Made by a program: the position numbers and the translations under genes. Shown piece by piece: positions 44,405-53,461 of a DNA stretch of 64,000 bases; position 1 is the stretch's first letter; each line of letters begins with the position of its first letter. The notes under the pieces are model-generated. The model searched no databases, was not told where the DNA came from, and saw only the letters and a list, made by a program, of their open reading frames with translations. Origin of the DNA: Bryobacterales bacterium (GTDB lineage Bacteria > Acidobacteriota > Terriglobia > Bryobacterales > Bryobacteraceae). The DNA is taken from contig JADLCT010000110.1 of assembly GCA_020847045.1 (NCBI GenBank), forward strand, positions 1-64,000, written 5' to 3'.

Positions 44405-45211
44405 TTAGCGGGACGTAAGCGAGTATCGTAGCAGGCCCGCGAACTCCTCCAGCGCGAACGATGAGCCTTCCACCAGCGCCGCCAGCCTTCCCTCGGGATC
44501 GATCAGCGCCGTGGACGACGAATGGACGATGACGCCCTCCTCCACCCAGGCGAACAGTCCGAACTCGCGCGCCACGCCCTCCACCTCCCCGGCGGAGCCC
44601 GTCAGAAAATGCCAGCCGGCCTTCGCTCCGGCGCGTCGCGCATAGGCGTCCAGCACCTCCGGCGTGTCAAAGCGCGGATCGAGCGTCACCGAGAGGAACG
44701 TCAGCGGCATCCCGGCAAAGCGCCGCTGCATGGCCGCGAAAGCCGCCGTCAGACGGGGACACACCTCGGGCAGCGGGCAGCGCGTGTAAATGAAATTCAC
44801 CGCCACCCAGCGTCCGCGCAGCGAGGTGAGCGAGACGCGCGCGCCCCGGTGGCTGGTGAGCGTGAAGTCCGGCAGCGGTTCGCCCACGCGCGGCTGAGGC
44901 GGCGCCTGCGTCAGGTCTACCTCGCGCGGGTCGAAGGCGCCGCTGGCTACCCGCACGCGCTCGGCCATGCCGTTGCGAAGGCTGAAACTCACGCGCGCGC
45001 CCGGCCGCAGCGCGTCGAAATCGGAGGGCGTGCGAGCCCGGAACTCCATCGCCATGGCCGGCATGTAGCCCGGTATCGCGCGGTGCGCTATCAGCGCCAC
45101 GCCCGTCCCGGGCCCCGTGCGCACAACCATGCCTTGCACCGGATACCGGCGCGCGCAGCCCGCCGCCGCCAGCGCTAGTAAAACAACAGCACGTCGGGAC
45201 GCACCCGCCAC
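44405..45211 (-). CDS. SCO family lipoprotein with N-terminal CusF-like copper domain
   Basis: A 268-residue protein from the GTG at 45211, which has GGAGG upstream; frames open to 45256 overlap the FkbM gene further. A lipobox (LALAAAGC) is followed by a small beta-barrel with IPGYMPAMAMEFRA, the Met-rich copper site of CusF-like domains. Then comes a thioredoxin-fold SCO1/SenC domain with NFIYTRCPLPEVCP (C-x5-C, two more residues between the cysteines than the usual C-x3-C) and a late His in VIVHSSSTALID. It should deliver copper to a CuA-type site, such as cytochrome oxidase or the stand-alone CuA protein in this window. The overlap with FkbM is 37 nt. Confidence 0.88.
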   Translation of the reverse strand: MAGASRRAVVLLALAAAGCARRYPVQGMVVRTGPGTGVALIAHRAIPGYMPAMAMEFRARTPSDFDALRPGARVSFSLRNGMAERVRVASGAFDPREVDLTQAPPQPRVGEPLPDFTLTSHRGARVSLTSLRGRWVAVNFIYTRCPLPEVCPRLTAAFAAMQRRFAGMPLTFLSVTLDPRFDTPEVLDAYARRAGAKAGWHFLTGSAGEVEGVAREFGLFAWVEEGVIVHSSSTALIDPEGRLAALVEGSSFALEEFAGLLRYSLTSR

Positions 45212-46092
45212 CCTACCTCCGTGCAGGGACCGCACACCTGCGTGTAACCTGCCCACGCCTCGCGCACCGCCGTGGGCACCTCCGCCGGATGATCCGGCTG
45301 GTGATAGGTGGACAAAGCCATCCTGGGATGATACCGGGCGATGGTTCCGCGCGCGCCATGCAAGGCCCGCACCTCGGCCCCCTCGATGTCCATTTTGATG
45401 AAGTCCACGCGCTCCAGTTTCAACTCGGCCACCAGCTTGTCGATGGTGGTCAGCGGCAGCTTCCGGTCCGCGGCGTGCGTGGCCGCCTTGTCCGGCTCCT
45501 GGTTGATCACAAAGCTGTCGGCGGCCGAGTTATCCGAATGCTGGTGCAGCACCAGCATGTCGTCCTTGTCCCACACGCCCTTCGGATACACGATGACGCG
45601 GCCCTGTTCAATCTCGTTCTGAAAATTGCGGCGCAGCACCTCGATGTTCTGCGGCGCCGGCTCGATGGCCACCACCAGCTTGGCTCCCTGCTTCAGCGCC
45701 CGCCGCGTGTACACGCCCACGTTGGCGCCGCAATCCAGCACCACGTCGCCTTGTTTGATGCGCACCGGATCCGCCGTGTAAATACCCACCTCTTCCTCGG
45801 CGATATTGAATGGCAGCGCGAACTCACCCCGTGCGCGCACGGGAATCCAATACGGGCCGTCCGGCGTCTCGTACTTGGCATAGGGAGGATCGTCGGCCAC
45901 GCGCCGGCTGCCTGCGAGTATGCGGTCCTTGGCCCGGCGAAGCTCCTCGGCGTGCCTGCGTGTTTGCATGGCGTTGCCTACCGTGCAGCCCTGCCCGAAA
46001 CCGGCCGCCGCCAGCACGCCAAGACGCAGCGGCGTGGCAAACAGGAACACCACCAGAAGCAGAAGGAAGAGAAGAATAAGCTTGCGAATCAC
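45175..46092 (-). CDS. FkbM-family methyltransferase with N-terminal membrane anchor
   Basis: A 305-residue protein starting with GTG. A single hydrophobic anchor (LILLFLLLLVVFLFATPLRL) is followed by a SAM-binding fold with DVVLDCGANVGVYTRRALKQGAKLVVAIEPAPQNIEVLRRNF in short and the family motif VDFIKMDIEGAEVRALHGA. FkbM enzymes O-methylate sugars, lipids or polyketides. No Shine-Dalgarno is seen; TATCCT (46100-46105) lies 7 nt upstream, consistent with a leaderless start. It heads the FkbM - SCO - MenG gene run. Confidence 0.88.
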   Translation of the reverse strand: MIRKLILLFLLLLVVFLFATPLRLGVLAAAGFGQGCTVGNAMQTRRHAEELRRAKDRILAGSRRVADDPPYAKYETPDGPYWIPVRARGEFALPFNIAEEEVGIYTADPVRIKQGDVVLDCGANVGVYTRRALKQGAKLVVAIEPAPQNIEVLRRNFQNEIEQGRVIVYPKGVWDKDDMLVLHQHSDNSAADSFVINQEPDKAATHAADRKLPLTTIDKLVAELKLERVDFIKMDIEGAEVRALHGARGTIARYHPRMALSTYHQPDHPAEVPTAVREAWAGYTQVCGPCTEVGWRVRPDVLLFY

Positions 46093-46165
46093 TTCACGAA
46101 GGATAGCACCGGGGCCCTATCGCGGCCCGCGGCAACCTCTGCTTGTAAAAATCTCAGCTTGCGAG

Positions 46166-46194
46166 TTGGCAACCAGAAGTCACTGGTATATACT
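46166..46194 (+). promoter_or_regulatory. Sigma-70-type promoter of the TonB-dependent receptor
   Basis: TTGGCA (46166-46171), exactly 17 nt, then TATACT (46189-46194). Initiation near 46201 gives a leader of about 36 nt with an AT-rich segment before the ATG at 46237. Both hexamers are close to consensus, so expression may be high. Confidence 0.72.
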
Positions 46195-46236
46195 CGCTCA
46201 AATTTGTTTTCCCCGCGTTGCAAAGTAAAGGCAAAA

Positions 46237-49200
46237 ATGAAACGAACTTCACGCTGTTCTGCCGTGTTTTTGTCCCTCGCGTTGTCTGTCTGGGGCCAGA
46301 TTGGAACCTCAACCATAACCGGACGCATCGCCGATTCCACCGGCGCCGTCGTTCCCGCCGCCTCCATCACCGTGGTGGCCACCGACACCAACTTTACCTT
46401 CAAGGCCACATCGAATCAGGACGGACTGTACCGCGTCCTATCGCTCAACCCCGGTAAGTACAAAGTCACCATCGAAGCTCAGGGTTTCAAGAAATCCATC
46501 CACGATGTAGAGCTCCGCGTGGGCGACACCCTGGCCGTTGACGCCTCACTCCAGGTCGGCAACATCACCGAATCCATTGAAGTCTCCAGCGCCGCCACTT
46601 TGCTCGATACGGAAACTTCGGCCACCGGTTCGGTCGTCGCCGGCTCGGTCCTCTACGACATGCCGCTCTACCAGCGGTATATCAACTCCACCATGAGCAT
46701 CGTTCCCGGCATGACCTCGGGCGGCTATGCTTACGGTGGCAGCCTCGGCAGTTATCACCTGGCCGGACAGCGCGCCGGCGCCATCGGCCTTTTTGAAGAC
46801 GGCGTCAATGGCAACGACCAGCAGGGCGGCACCGAAGCCGTAAAGCCGCTCCAAAACTCCGTGGCTGAAGTGAAAATCCTCACCACCGTGCCTCCCGCCG
46901 AGTATGGCCACTCGGCAGGCGGCGTAATCAATGTCGTAAAGAAGTCCGGCACCAACGAGATCCACGGCATGGCCTCTTTCTACGGGCGCACCCGCTCCAT
47001 GCAGCACCGCCTCTTCTATGACCGCAACCGCACCTCGGCCCCCACGCCGGCCCGCCCCAACGGCCAGTCCGTCTTTTTCATGCAGCCGGACGCCAACCTG
47101 GGCGGCCCCATCATCAAGAACAAGACTTTCTTTTTCATCGGCTACCAGCGGCTGCACGAAAAGAAGGCCGCCGAGGTTAGCGCCGCGACTCCGAGCCTCG
47201 ACATGCTCGGCGGGAACTTCAACTTTCCCGGCGTTACCGCCAATCGAATCTTCGACCCTGCCACCACGCGCCGCAATCCCGACGGCGCCTGGGCTCGCGA
47301 TCCCTTCGCCGGCAACGTCGTTCCTCTGAGCCGGTTCGACCCTGTCGCCCGCACCCTGATCGGCATCAATCCCTGGGTGGCGCCCAATTCGCCCGGCTCC
47401 TACAACACGCTTGGACCCACGAGTAACCTGATCACCAACGAATTCTCCAAAACATTCCTGGACGACTACAACGTGCGACTGGATCACCAGTTCAGTCCGA
47501 GCTTCAAGATTTACGGCTCCTATACCGAAAACCGCCAGAACGGGCTCGGCCGCCCCATCAACATCAAGGAGGAGATGGGCGAGTTCGACGCCTCTCAGGG
47601 CCGCAACGCTCCCTTCTATGGCCGCAACATCTCCACCGGCAAAACCTGGATCATCCGTCCCACAATCATCAACGATGCCCGCGTCGGCTACTACCGCCGC
47701 TGGAATGTCACCGAGATTCCCCGCTACGGCGAAAACTGGTCGCAACTGCTCGGCATCCCGAACTCCAGCCTGAACCTGGTTCCCGGCTTTGGTGGCAGCT
47801 CAACGGACCGCTATTCGCCGGAAACGATTTATGGCATCTATGGCAATCAGCCCAGTCAGTCCATCAACGAAACACTCTCATTCCGCGACGACCTGTCGGT
47901 GATTCGCGGCACGCACGCCTTTAAGGCGGGCTATGAGGTGCTCCGCTTCCGGCTGAATAACGCCACACCTGCGTACGCCGCTCAATATTCGTTCGCCGGC
48001 TCCACCGCCGGCGTCAATCCGAACGGCTCGCTGGCGGCCAACACGGGCAACACGTTCGCCGGTTTTCTTACCGGCTACGTCTCGCAAGCCCTGTTCCGCT
48101 CCGACCTCACCAGTTGGTTGCCCCGCTCCAGCGTCCACAGCTTCTACTTTCAGGACGACTGGAAATTCACTCCCACACTTACTATCAATTGGGGCATCCG
48201 TTACTCCAATGAGTCACCCTTCAACACCAAGTACGGACTGATGTCCAACTTCGATCCCAACGCCACCGACGATGTGACCGGGCTCAAGGGCGCCATCGCG
48301 CATCCCACCAGCGGACTCAACAAACGCGACAACAACAACTTCAATCCGCGCATCGGCTTCGCCTGGCACCCGCGCGACCGCTGGGTCTTCCGCGGCGGAA
48401 TGGGCATGTACACCGTCGACGTAAAGTTCCCCTCCGGCCGCGGCCAGTTCGACGAATACACCGCTTTGGCCAACGTGCAGGCCAACCCCGGCGATCCCTC
48501 GCCGATCTACCAGATCAGCCGCGCCGCCGCGCCTCCCACCTTCGTAACCCGTTCCAATCTCACCGCCCCCTATCGCGGCTCCAACTTCGGCAGCCGTACC
48601 GTCGAGTGGTGGGATCCGAACCTGCGCAACCCGTACACCATCAACTGGAACGCCAGCGTGCAGTACGAATTCACCCGCGACTATCTCGCCGAAGTGAGCT
48701 ACCAGGGCTCTTCCGGCAACGGTCTGATCGAGCGGTGGCAGTACAACACGTTCCCCATCGACTTCGGCGCCGGCAACACGGCTCTCCAGAACGCGGTGTT
48801 TGCCGCTCCGCAAAACTACCGCCCGTTCACCAATCTGGGGGATGTCTTCCTGCGCTCCAACTTCGGCCACTCCAGCTTCCATTCCGGAACCGTGAAGCTG
48901 GAGAAGCGCCTGTCGAAGGGTATGTTCTTCAACACCTTCTACACCTTCTCCAAGTGCATCAACTCGCAAGACACCGATAACGCCGGCTCTGGCGTCGCGC
49001 CCATCCAGAACCGGAACCTCGAAAAGGCCCGCTGCGGCTACGATCGCAACCACCGCTTCGTCGGCGTGATCAACTACGAACTCCCCTTCGGCCAGGGCAA
49101 ACGCTTTGCCAATGGCGGGGGCTGGAAAAACTGGATCGTGGGCGGCCTGGAGGTCTCCTGGATTCAGACCATGGAGTCGGGCAACCCGCTCAACTTCGGC

Positions 49201-49695
49201 GTCGCCAACTCGCCGTATAACTACTACCCGACCTTCGCCGGCGCCCGCCGTCCGGATCTGGCCGGCACGCCTGACTACAATTTCGGAAACTGGAACAACG
49301 GCGGGCCCGACCGCTTCTCCCGCCCGCAAAGCCTTCCCGCCGTCATCGACCAGAGCGCCTTCGCCTGGGCCGGCGGCTGCGGCAGCGTCACCACTGCCGT
49401 CAATCCCGCCAACTGCAACTTCCGTGTCGGCAACGCCGGCCGCAACATCCTCACCGGGCCCCGTCTCCTCTGGAGCCAGGTCTCCGTGCAGAAAAACTTC
49501 CGCTTCAACGAACGCTGGCGCGCTCAGCTCCGCTGGGACTTCCAGAACGTCCTGAAGACCTTCAACTTCACCGGACCGTCCACCAACGTCGATTTCCGCA
49601 ACCCGCTCACCTTCGGAAAGCTCGGCGACGACCCACGGACCGCCTCCTTTGGCGGCCAGCCCCTGATGAACCTGACGTTGATGGTCTCGTTCTAG
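46237..49695 (+). CDS. Oar-type TonB-dependent receptor
   Basis: An outer-membrane receptor of 1152 residues. A signal peptide (CSAVFLSLALSVWGQ) leads to a carboxypeptidase-regulatory-like domain (about 24-110, STITGRIADSTGAVVPAASITV). Next are the plug (QNSVAEVKILTTVPPAEYGHSAGGVINVVKKSGTNEIHG in short) and a large barrel ending in a terminal Phe (LTLMVSF). Such receptors are abundant in Acidobacteriota and import large oligosaccharides or other nutrients; no SusD-like partner is adjacent. The frame is open for 948 nt upstream, but that part overlaps FkbM and has no receptor features. A T-tailed hairpin follows the gene. Confidence 0.95.
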   Translation: MKRTSRCSAVFLSLALSVWGQIGTSTITGRIADSTGAVVPAASITVVATDTNFTFKATSNQDGLYRVLSLNPGKYKVTIEAQGFKKSIHDVELRVGDTLAVDASLQVGNITESIEVSSAATLLDTETSATGSVVAGSVLYDMPLYQRYINSTMSIVPGMTSGGYAYGGSLGSYHLAGQRAGAIGLFEDGVNGNDQQGGTEAVKPLQNSVAEVKILTTVPPAEYGHSAGGVINVVKKSGTNEIHGMASFYGRTRSMQHRLFYDRNRTSAPTPARPNGQSVFFMQPDANLGGPIIKNKTFFFIGYQRLHEKKAAEVSAATPSLDMLGGNFNFPGVTANRIFDPATTRRNPDGAWARDPFAGNVVPLSRFDPVARTLIGINPWVAPNSPGSYNTLGPTSNLITNEFSKTFLDDYNVRLDHQFSPSFKIYGSYTENRQNGLGRPINIKEEMGEFDASQGRNAPFYGRNISTGKTWIIRPTIINDARVGYYRRWNVTEIPRYGENWSQLLGIPNSSLNLVPGFGGSSTDRYSPETIYGIYGNQPSQSINETLSFRDDLSVIRGTHAFKAGYEVLRFRLNNATPAYAAQYSFAGSTAGVNPNGSLAANTGNTFAGFLTGYVSQALFRSDLTSWLPRSSVHSFYFQDDWKFTPTLTINWGIRYSNESPFNTKYGLMSNFDPNATDDVTGLKGAIAHPTSGLNKRDNNNFNPRIGFAWHPRDRWVFRGGMGMYTVDVKFPSGRGQFDEYTALANVQANPGDPSPIYQISRAAAPPTFVTRSNLTAPYRGSNFGSRTVEWWDPNLRNPYTINWNASVQYEFTRDYLAEVSYQGSSGNGLIERWQYNTFPIDFGAGNTALQNAVFAAPQNYRPFTNLGDVFLRSNFGHSSFHSGTVKLEKRLSKGMFFNTFYTFSKCINSQDTDNAGSGVAPIQNRNLEKARCGYDRNHRFVGVINYELPFGQGKRFANGGGWKNWIVGGLEVSWIQTMESGNPLNFGVANSPYNYYPTFAGARRPDLAGTPDYNFGNWNNGGPDRFSRPQSLPAVIDQSAFAWAGGCGSVTTAVNPANCNFRVGNAGRNILTGPRLLWSQVSVQKNFRFNERWRAQLRWDFQNVLKTFNFTGPSTNVDFRNPLTFGKLGDDPRTASFGGQPLMNLTLMVSF

Positions 49696-49720
49696 CGGGA
49701 CATTGCAAGGCCCTTGATCG

Positions 49721-49764
49721 CCCGGGAGTCCGCTGCACGCAGCGGCCCCCGGGTATCCTGTTTT
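49721..49764 (+). terminator. Terminator of the TonB-dependent receptor gene
   Basis: Nested stems: CCCGGG (49721-49726) with CCCGGG (49748-49753), and inside it CCGCTGC (49730-49736) with GCAGCGG (49739-49745). A short TATCCTGTTTT tail follows. It begins 25 nt after the stop codon. The T tract is modest, so termination may be partial. Confidence 0.65.
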
Positions 49765-49801
49765 ACTGCATCCCCTTGCGGGGCGTGCAAGGAGAATGAC
49801 G

Positions 49802-50275
49802 ATGAACAAGAACACCATCTGCCTGTGGTACAGCCATGACGCGGAAGAGGCGGCCCGCTTTTACGCCCGCACCTTTCCGGATAGCGCGGTGGGCGCGGTG
49901 TACCGCGCACCGGCCGACTACCCCGGCGGCAAAGCGGGCAGTGTGCTGACGGTCGAATTCACCGTGTGTGGCATCCCCTGCCTGGGCCTCAACGGCGGAG
50001 ACGTCTTCAAACATAGCGAGGCGTTTTCGTTTCAGATCGCCACCGAGGACCAGGCCGAGACCGACCGCTACTGGGATGCGATTACCAGCAACGGCGGCGC
50101 GCCAGGCGAATGTGGCTGGTGTAAGGACAAGTGGGGCATCTCCTGGCAAATCACGCCACGCGTCCTCATCGATGCGTTGGCCAAGGGAGGCGATGCCGGG
50201 AAGCGCGCGTTTGCAGCCATGATGCAGATGCAAAAGATCGATGTCGCCCGGATCGAGGCGGCCGCGCGCGGCTAA
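49802..50275 (+). CDS. VOC-family protein (PhnB / 3-demethylubiquinone methyltransferase-like fold)
   Basis: A 157-residue protein of the glyoxalase/bleomycin-resistance superfamily. It starts NKNTICLWYSHDAEEAARFYARTFPDS and contains TVEFTVCGIPCLGLNGG, ETDRYWDAITSNGG and CGWCKDKWGISWQITPRVL, the pattern of the 'PhnB-like' VOC group. The ATG at 49796 is only 1 nt from AAGGAGA, so the second ATG (49802) has proper spacing. Function is unknown; relatives include uncharacterised resistance or isomerase-like proteins. Its stop overlaps the convergent kinase stop by 3-4 nt. Confidence 0.88.
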   Translation: MNKNTICLWYSHDAEEAARFYARTFPDSAVGAVYRAPADYPGGKAGSVLTVEFTVCGIPCLGLNGGDVFKHSEAFSFQIATEDQAETDRYWDAITSNGGAPGECGWCKDKWGISWQITPRVLIDALAKGGDAGKRAFAAMMQMQKIDVARIEAAARG

Positions 50276-52674
50276 CGCAGAGCCGTCTCCAACTTCACCA
50301 GCATCGGCGCGCCCGCCGGCAGAAACGCCTTCAACTCGGCCAGTGCGCGTTCCACCTTGGGCCGCGCCTCTTCCTTCCTGCCCATCTCCATCAGGCACAG
50401 TCCCTCGGCCGCCATGCGGTTGCCCGTCCACTGCGGCGGCATTCGGCCACCGCTAATCTCATCGGCTTCCTTCATCAGCCCCGGCACGCCTTCGCAACGC
50501 CCGGCGCGGAAACTGGCCATGCCGGCATCGACGAAGATCATCCAGCGCGGCGCGCCCGTCTCCTGCGCACGCCGCCGCGTCTCGGCCACGGCCGCCTCCA
50601 CAATCTCCATCGCCCGGTCCTTCTCGCCCGCCTCGGCCATCCGCGCCGCCCACATCACCTTCATCCGCAGGAACTCGAACGGGCTCACGAACCCCTCCAT
50701 CAAGGCGACGCCTTTTCCCAGCGCCGCCGCCGCCGCCGCGATGTCTCCCTGCGCATATTCGATGGTCGAGAGCGAACGCAGCAGCGTTACCTGCAGCGAG
50801 TTCGACTCAGGCTCGCGCGCCGCCAGGTCCAGCCCCTGTTCCACCGCCCGCCGCGCCTCGCCGTAGCGCCGCGCCTTGGTCAGCGCCATGGCGTAGCCGT
50901 TCAGCACATAGCCCTTGAACAGACGCGGCGGCATGGAGGTCTCGATGCTGTTGTCGGCGATTTCCGGCAGACGCTTCACCGCCTGGCCCATCAGCTCCAG
51001 CATCGCCTTCGGGTCCTTCCCGCAGTTCTCCTTCGATTGCCCCAACCCCACCGCGAAGGCCACCCACGCCTCGACAGGGATCGCATTACCCTCATCGCGC
51101 CACACCTGCTCGGCTTCGCCGAATAGCTTGCCCGCCTCGGCGCAGCGCCCCATCGAGATTTCCAACTGGCCCAGTGTGTTCAGCGTTCCCACGCGCGCGC
51201 CGGGCTGGCCGGAGCGCCGCGCCCGCTCCACGCTCTCGCGAATCATCTTCAAGGCTTCTTCCGGCCGCCCTTCGTAGTAGCTCAGCCATCCGAGCGAGGA
51301 TTGCAGCGTCGCCGCCGTGCCATCGTCCAGCACCGTGCCGCGCTCCAGCGCCCGGTTGGTGCGGTCCACCACTTCGCGCCACGTCATGCCCTGACGCCCT
51401 CCGTAAAGCGGATTCGTGCTCTGGAACATCCAGAACAGGAACTGCGCGCGCGCCTGCGCTTTGCGCCCCTCCTCGGCCTGCCGCCGCTGCTGATACCAAC
51501 CGTAGCCGAGCGCGCCCACCAGGCCCATGGCCAGCACAGCCGTCAGCGTCACGGTCCCGGCGTGCCGTTGGGCATACTTCTGCACGCGGTACAGCACGGT
51601 TTGCGGCCGCGCCTGAATCGGACGCCCGGTGAGATACCGCCCAACCTCTTCGGCCAGTTCCCGCACGGAGCCATAGCGCTGCTCGGGCGCTGTGCGCAGG
51701 CACTTCAACACAATCACGGAGAGATCGCCTGCCAGCCGCGCCCGCAACTGCTGCACGGTTACGCCGCGCTCCCGCGCCGCCTGTTCGGTAACCGCCTGAT
51801 CCGGAGCCGGCGTTTCGGTTTCGCGCACCGCCCGCTCCACCAGGGCCACAATCGAGGCATTGCCGGCTGGCGTCTCCCCGGCCAGCAGTTCGTACAGCAC
51901 CACTCCGAGCGAGTAGATGTCGCTCTGCGTCGTCAGCGGACGCGCCAGCAGCTGCTCCGGACTGGCGTAGACCGGTGTCAAGGGCGCCGTGGTCGTCGAG
52001 CCGCCCATCTGGTCCAACAGCTTCGCCGTCCCAAAATCGAGCAGCTTAACCACTCCTCCGGCCGTCACCATTACGTTGCCCGGCTTCAGGTCAAGATGCA
52101 GAATCAGGTTCCGGTGCGCGTACTCCACCACGCCGCACAACTGGCCGAACAGCCGCAAACGCTCCTCCACTCCCAAATGGCGCCGGTCGCAATAATCGTC
52201 CAGGCGCTCGCCCTCCACCAGTTCCATCAGCAGGTAGGGACGCCCATAGCCGTCGAAACCGGCATCGTACACACGCGGAATGTTCGGATGATTCAGCGAG
52301 GCCACAATCTTCTGCTCGCGCAGAAAGCGCTCCCGCAGTTCGGGCGAATCCACATGCGCCGCGAGCAGCTTCAACGCTCCGCGCGCCGTCAGTCCCGAGG
52401 TCTCCCACTCCACCAGCCACACGGTGCCCATGCCGCCCGCGCCCAACTGACGCACCACGCGGTACTGGCCCACCGTGGGCGTTCCCTCCACCGCCTGCGC
52501 CGCCTGTGGGCCCGCGCCCGCGCTTGCGGCATCGTCCGCCACCAGCAGTTCCATCACACGCGCGCGCAGCGCCGGAAACGCCTCCAGCGCCTTCACGCGC
52601 TCGGCCGGCGGAAGCGGCGACAGGCTATGGAAGAGCTCCTGGATCTGGTCCCAGTTCTGTTGCTCGATACTCAT
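50272..52674 (-). CDS. Membrane Ser/Thr protein kinase with TPR-rich C-terminus
   Basis: An 800-residue Hanks-type kinase. The catalytic domain has the glycine loop LGAGGMGTVWLV (78-89), K102 in ALKLL, HLDLKPGNV (D195; Leu instead of Arg in the HRD motif, a non-RD kinase) and DFG (213-215). A single TM (VTLTAVLAMGLVGALGYGWY, about 375) separates it from a C-terminal region of TPR-like helical repeats (to 800), probably extracytoplasmic. The ECF sigma gene lies 42 nt upstream on the same strand, a pairing common in Acidobacteriota and Planctomycetes. The kinase probably controls that sigma factor or its regulon. Confidence 0.92.
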   Translation of the reverse strand: MSIEQQNWDQIQELFHSLSPLPPAERVKALEAFPALRARVMELLVADDAASAGAGPQAAQAVEGTPTVGQYRVVRQLGAGGMGTVWLVEWETSGLTARGALKLLAAHVDSPELRERFLREQKIVASLNHPNIPRVYDAGFDGYGRPYLLMELVEGERLDDYCDRRHLGVEERLRLFGQLCGVVEYAHRNLILHLDLKPGNVMVTAGGVVKLLDFGTAKLLDQMGGSTTTAPLTPVYASPEQLLARPLTTQSDIYSLGVVLYELLAGETPAGNASIVALVERAVRETETPAPDQAVTEQAARERGVTVQQLRARLAGDLSVIVLKCLRTAPEQRYGSVRELAEEVGRYLTGRPIQARPQTVLYRVQKYAQRHAGTVTLTAVLAMGLVGALGYGWYQQRRQAEEGRKAQARAQFLFWMFQSTNPLYGGRQGMTWREVVDRTNRALERGTVLDDGTAATLQSSLGWLSYYEGRPEEALKMIRESVERARRSGQPGARVGTLNTLGQLEISMGRCAEAGKLFGEAEQVWRDEGNAIPVEAWVAFAVGLGQSKENCGKDPKAMLELMGQAVKRLPEIADNSIETSMPPRLFKGYVLNGYAMALTKARRYGEARRAVEQGLDLAAREPESNSLQVTLLRSLSTIEYAQGDIAAAAAALGKGVALMEGFVSPFEFLRMKVMWAARMAEAGEKDRAMEIVEAAVAETRRRAQETGAPRWMIFVDAGMASFRAGRCEGVPGLMKEADEISGGRMPPQWTGNRMAAEGLCLMEMGRKEEARPKVERALAELKAFLPAGAPMLVKLETALR

Positions 52675-52716
52675 CACTTCATCCGTCCTGTTGGCGCAGA
52701 CAGCGATGTTTGTGAC

Positions 52717-53331
52717 TCACCCGGCGCGCGGCGGACTCTCCGGCTCCCGCTCGCCACCGCTCCCCTTCAGCCGGGCATACAGCCAGGAGCGCACAAAGCG
52801 CAGTTCGCGGTCCACCGTGGCCTTGGACACGCCGGATACCTCGGCCGCCTCCTCCGCCGTCAACCCCAGCATGTAGCGCAACTCCACCAACCGGCATTTC
52901 CGCGCATCCAGCCCCTCCAACTCATCAAGTGCACGGTTCAGATCCACCATTTGTTCGCCCCCGGCTTCCACCCAGGCCAGCTCCTCATGCAGCCGCATCG
53001 TCACGCCCGCTCCGCGCTTGGCCGCTCGCTCACGCCGGGCCTGGTCTACCAGGATCCACCGCATCAGCCGCGCCGCCAGGCTCAGGAAATGGTTGCGGTT
53101 CTCAAATCGCAGCTCGCGCTGTTCGAGCAGCCGCACATAGAACTCGTTCACCAGGCCGGTGGCCTGCATCAGGCTGCCGGAGCGCTCGCCCCGGCACAGC
53201 GCCCCGGCCACCTCTTTCAGACGCGGGTAGATCCGCTCCAGCAGCGGCGCCAGCGCCTCCTGATGCCCGGCCTCCCACTGGCGCAACAGCACCGTGATCT
53301 CGCCCCCCTGGCCTTGGCCGCCATTCACCAC
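52717..53331 (-). CDS. ECF-type RNA polymerase sigma factor
   Basis: A 204-residue ECF sigma factor of the group often adjacent to Ser/Thr kinases (Sig-70_X6 type, from memory). Region 2 (about 15-95) has GLVNEFYVRLLEQR and FLSLAARLMRWILVDQARR. Region 4 (about 135-195) has CRLVELRYMLGLTAEEAAEVSGVSKATVDRELRFVRSWL in short blocks. No anti-sigma gene is adjacent. It starts with GTG and lacks a Shine-Dalgarno; TATACT (53338-53343) lies 6 nt before the start, so it may be leaderless. Confidence 0.92.
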   Translation of the reverse strand: MVNGGQGQGGEITVLLRQWEAGHQEALAPLLERIYPRLKEVAGALCRGERSGSLMQATGLVNEFYVRLLEQRELRFENRNHFLSLAARLMRWILVDQARRERAAKRGAGVTMRLHEELAWVEAGGEQMVDLNRALDELEGLDARKCRLVELRYMLGLTAEEAAEVSGVSKATVDRELRFVRSWLYARLKGSGGEREPESPPRAG

Positions 53332-53461
53332 GGGTCAAGTATAACGGCCCGGTCCGGCAAACGCCTTGCGGCCGGGCGCGTCTAATGGAACTGGCCCCGG
53401 GTTCGCAGTCCGGAACCGGAATGTGCTGAACTAGTCCTGGTAAGGAGAAGCGAGACCTTTC

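Noticed and set aside
45289..46236. Upstream in-frame extension of the TonB-dependent receptor
   Set aside because: Lies opposite FkbM, precedes a promoter and signal peptide at 46237, and has no receptor features.
51301..53385. 694-codon open frame antisense to the kinase and sigma factor genes
   Set aside because: Both opposite-strand genes have clear catalytic and DNA-binding motifs; this frame has none.
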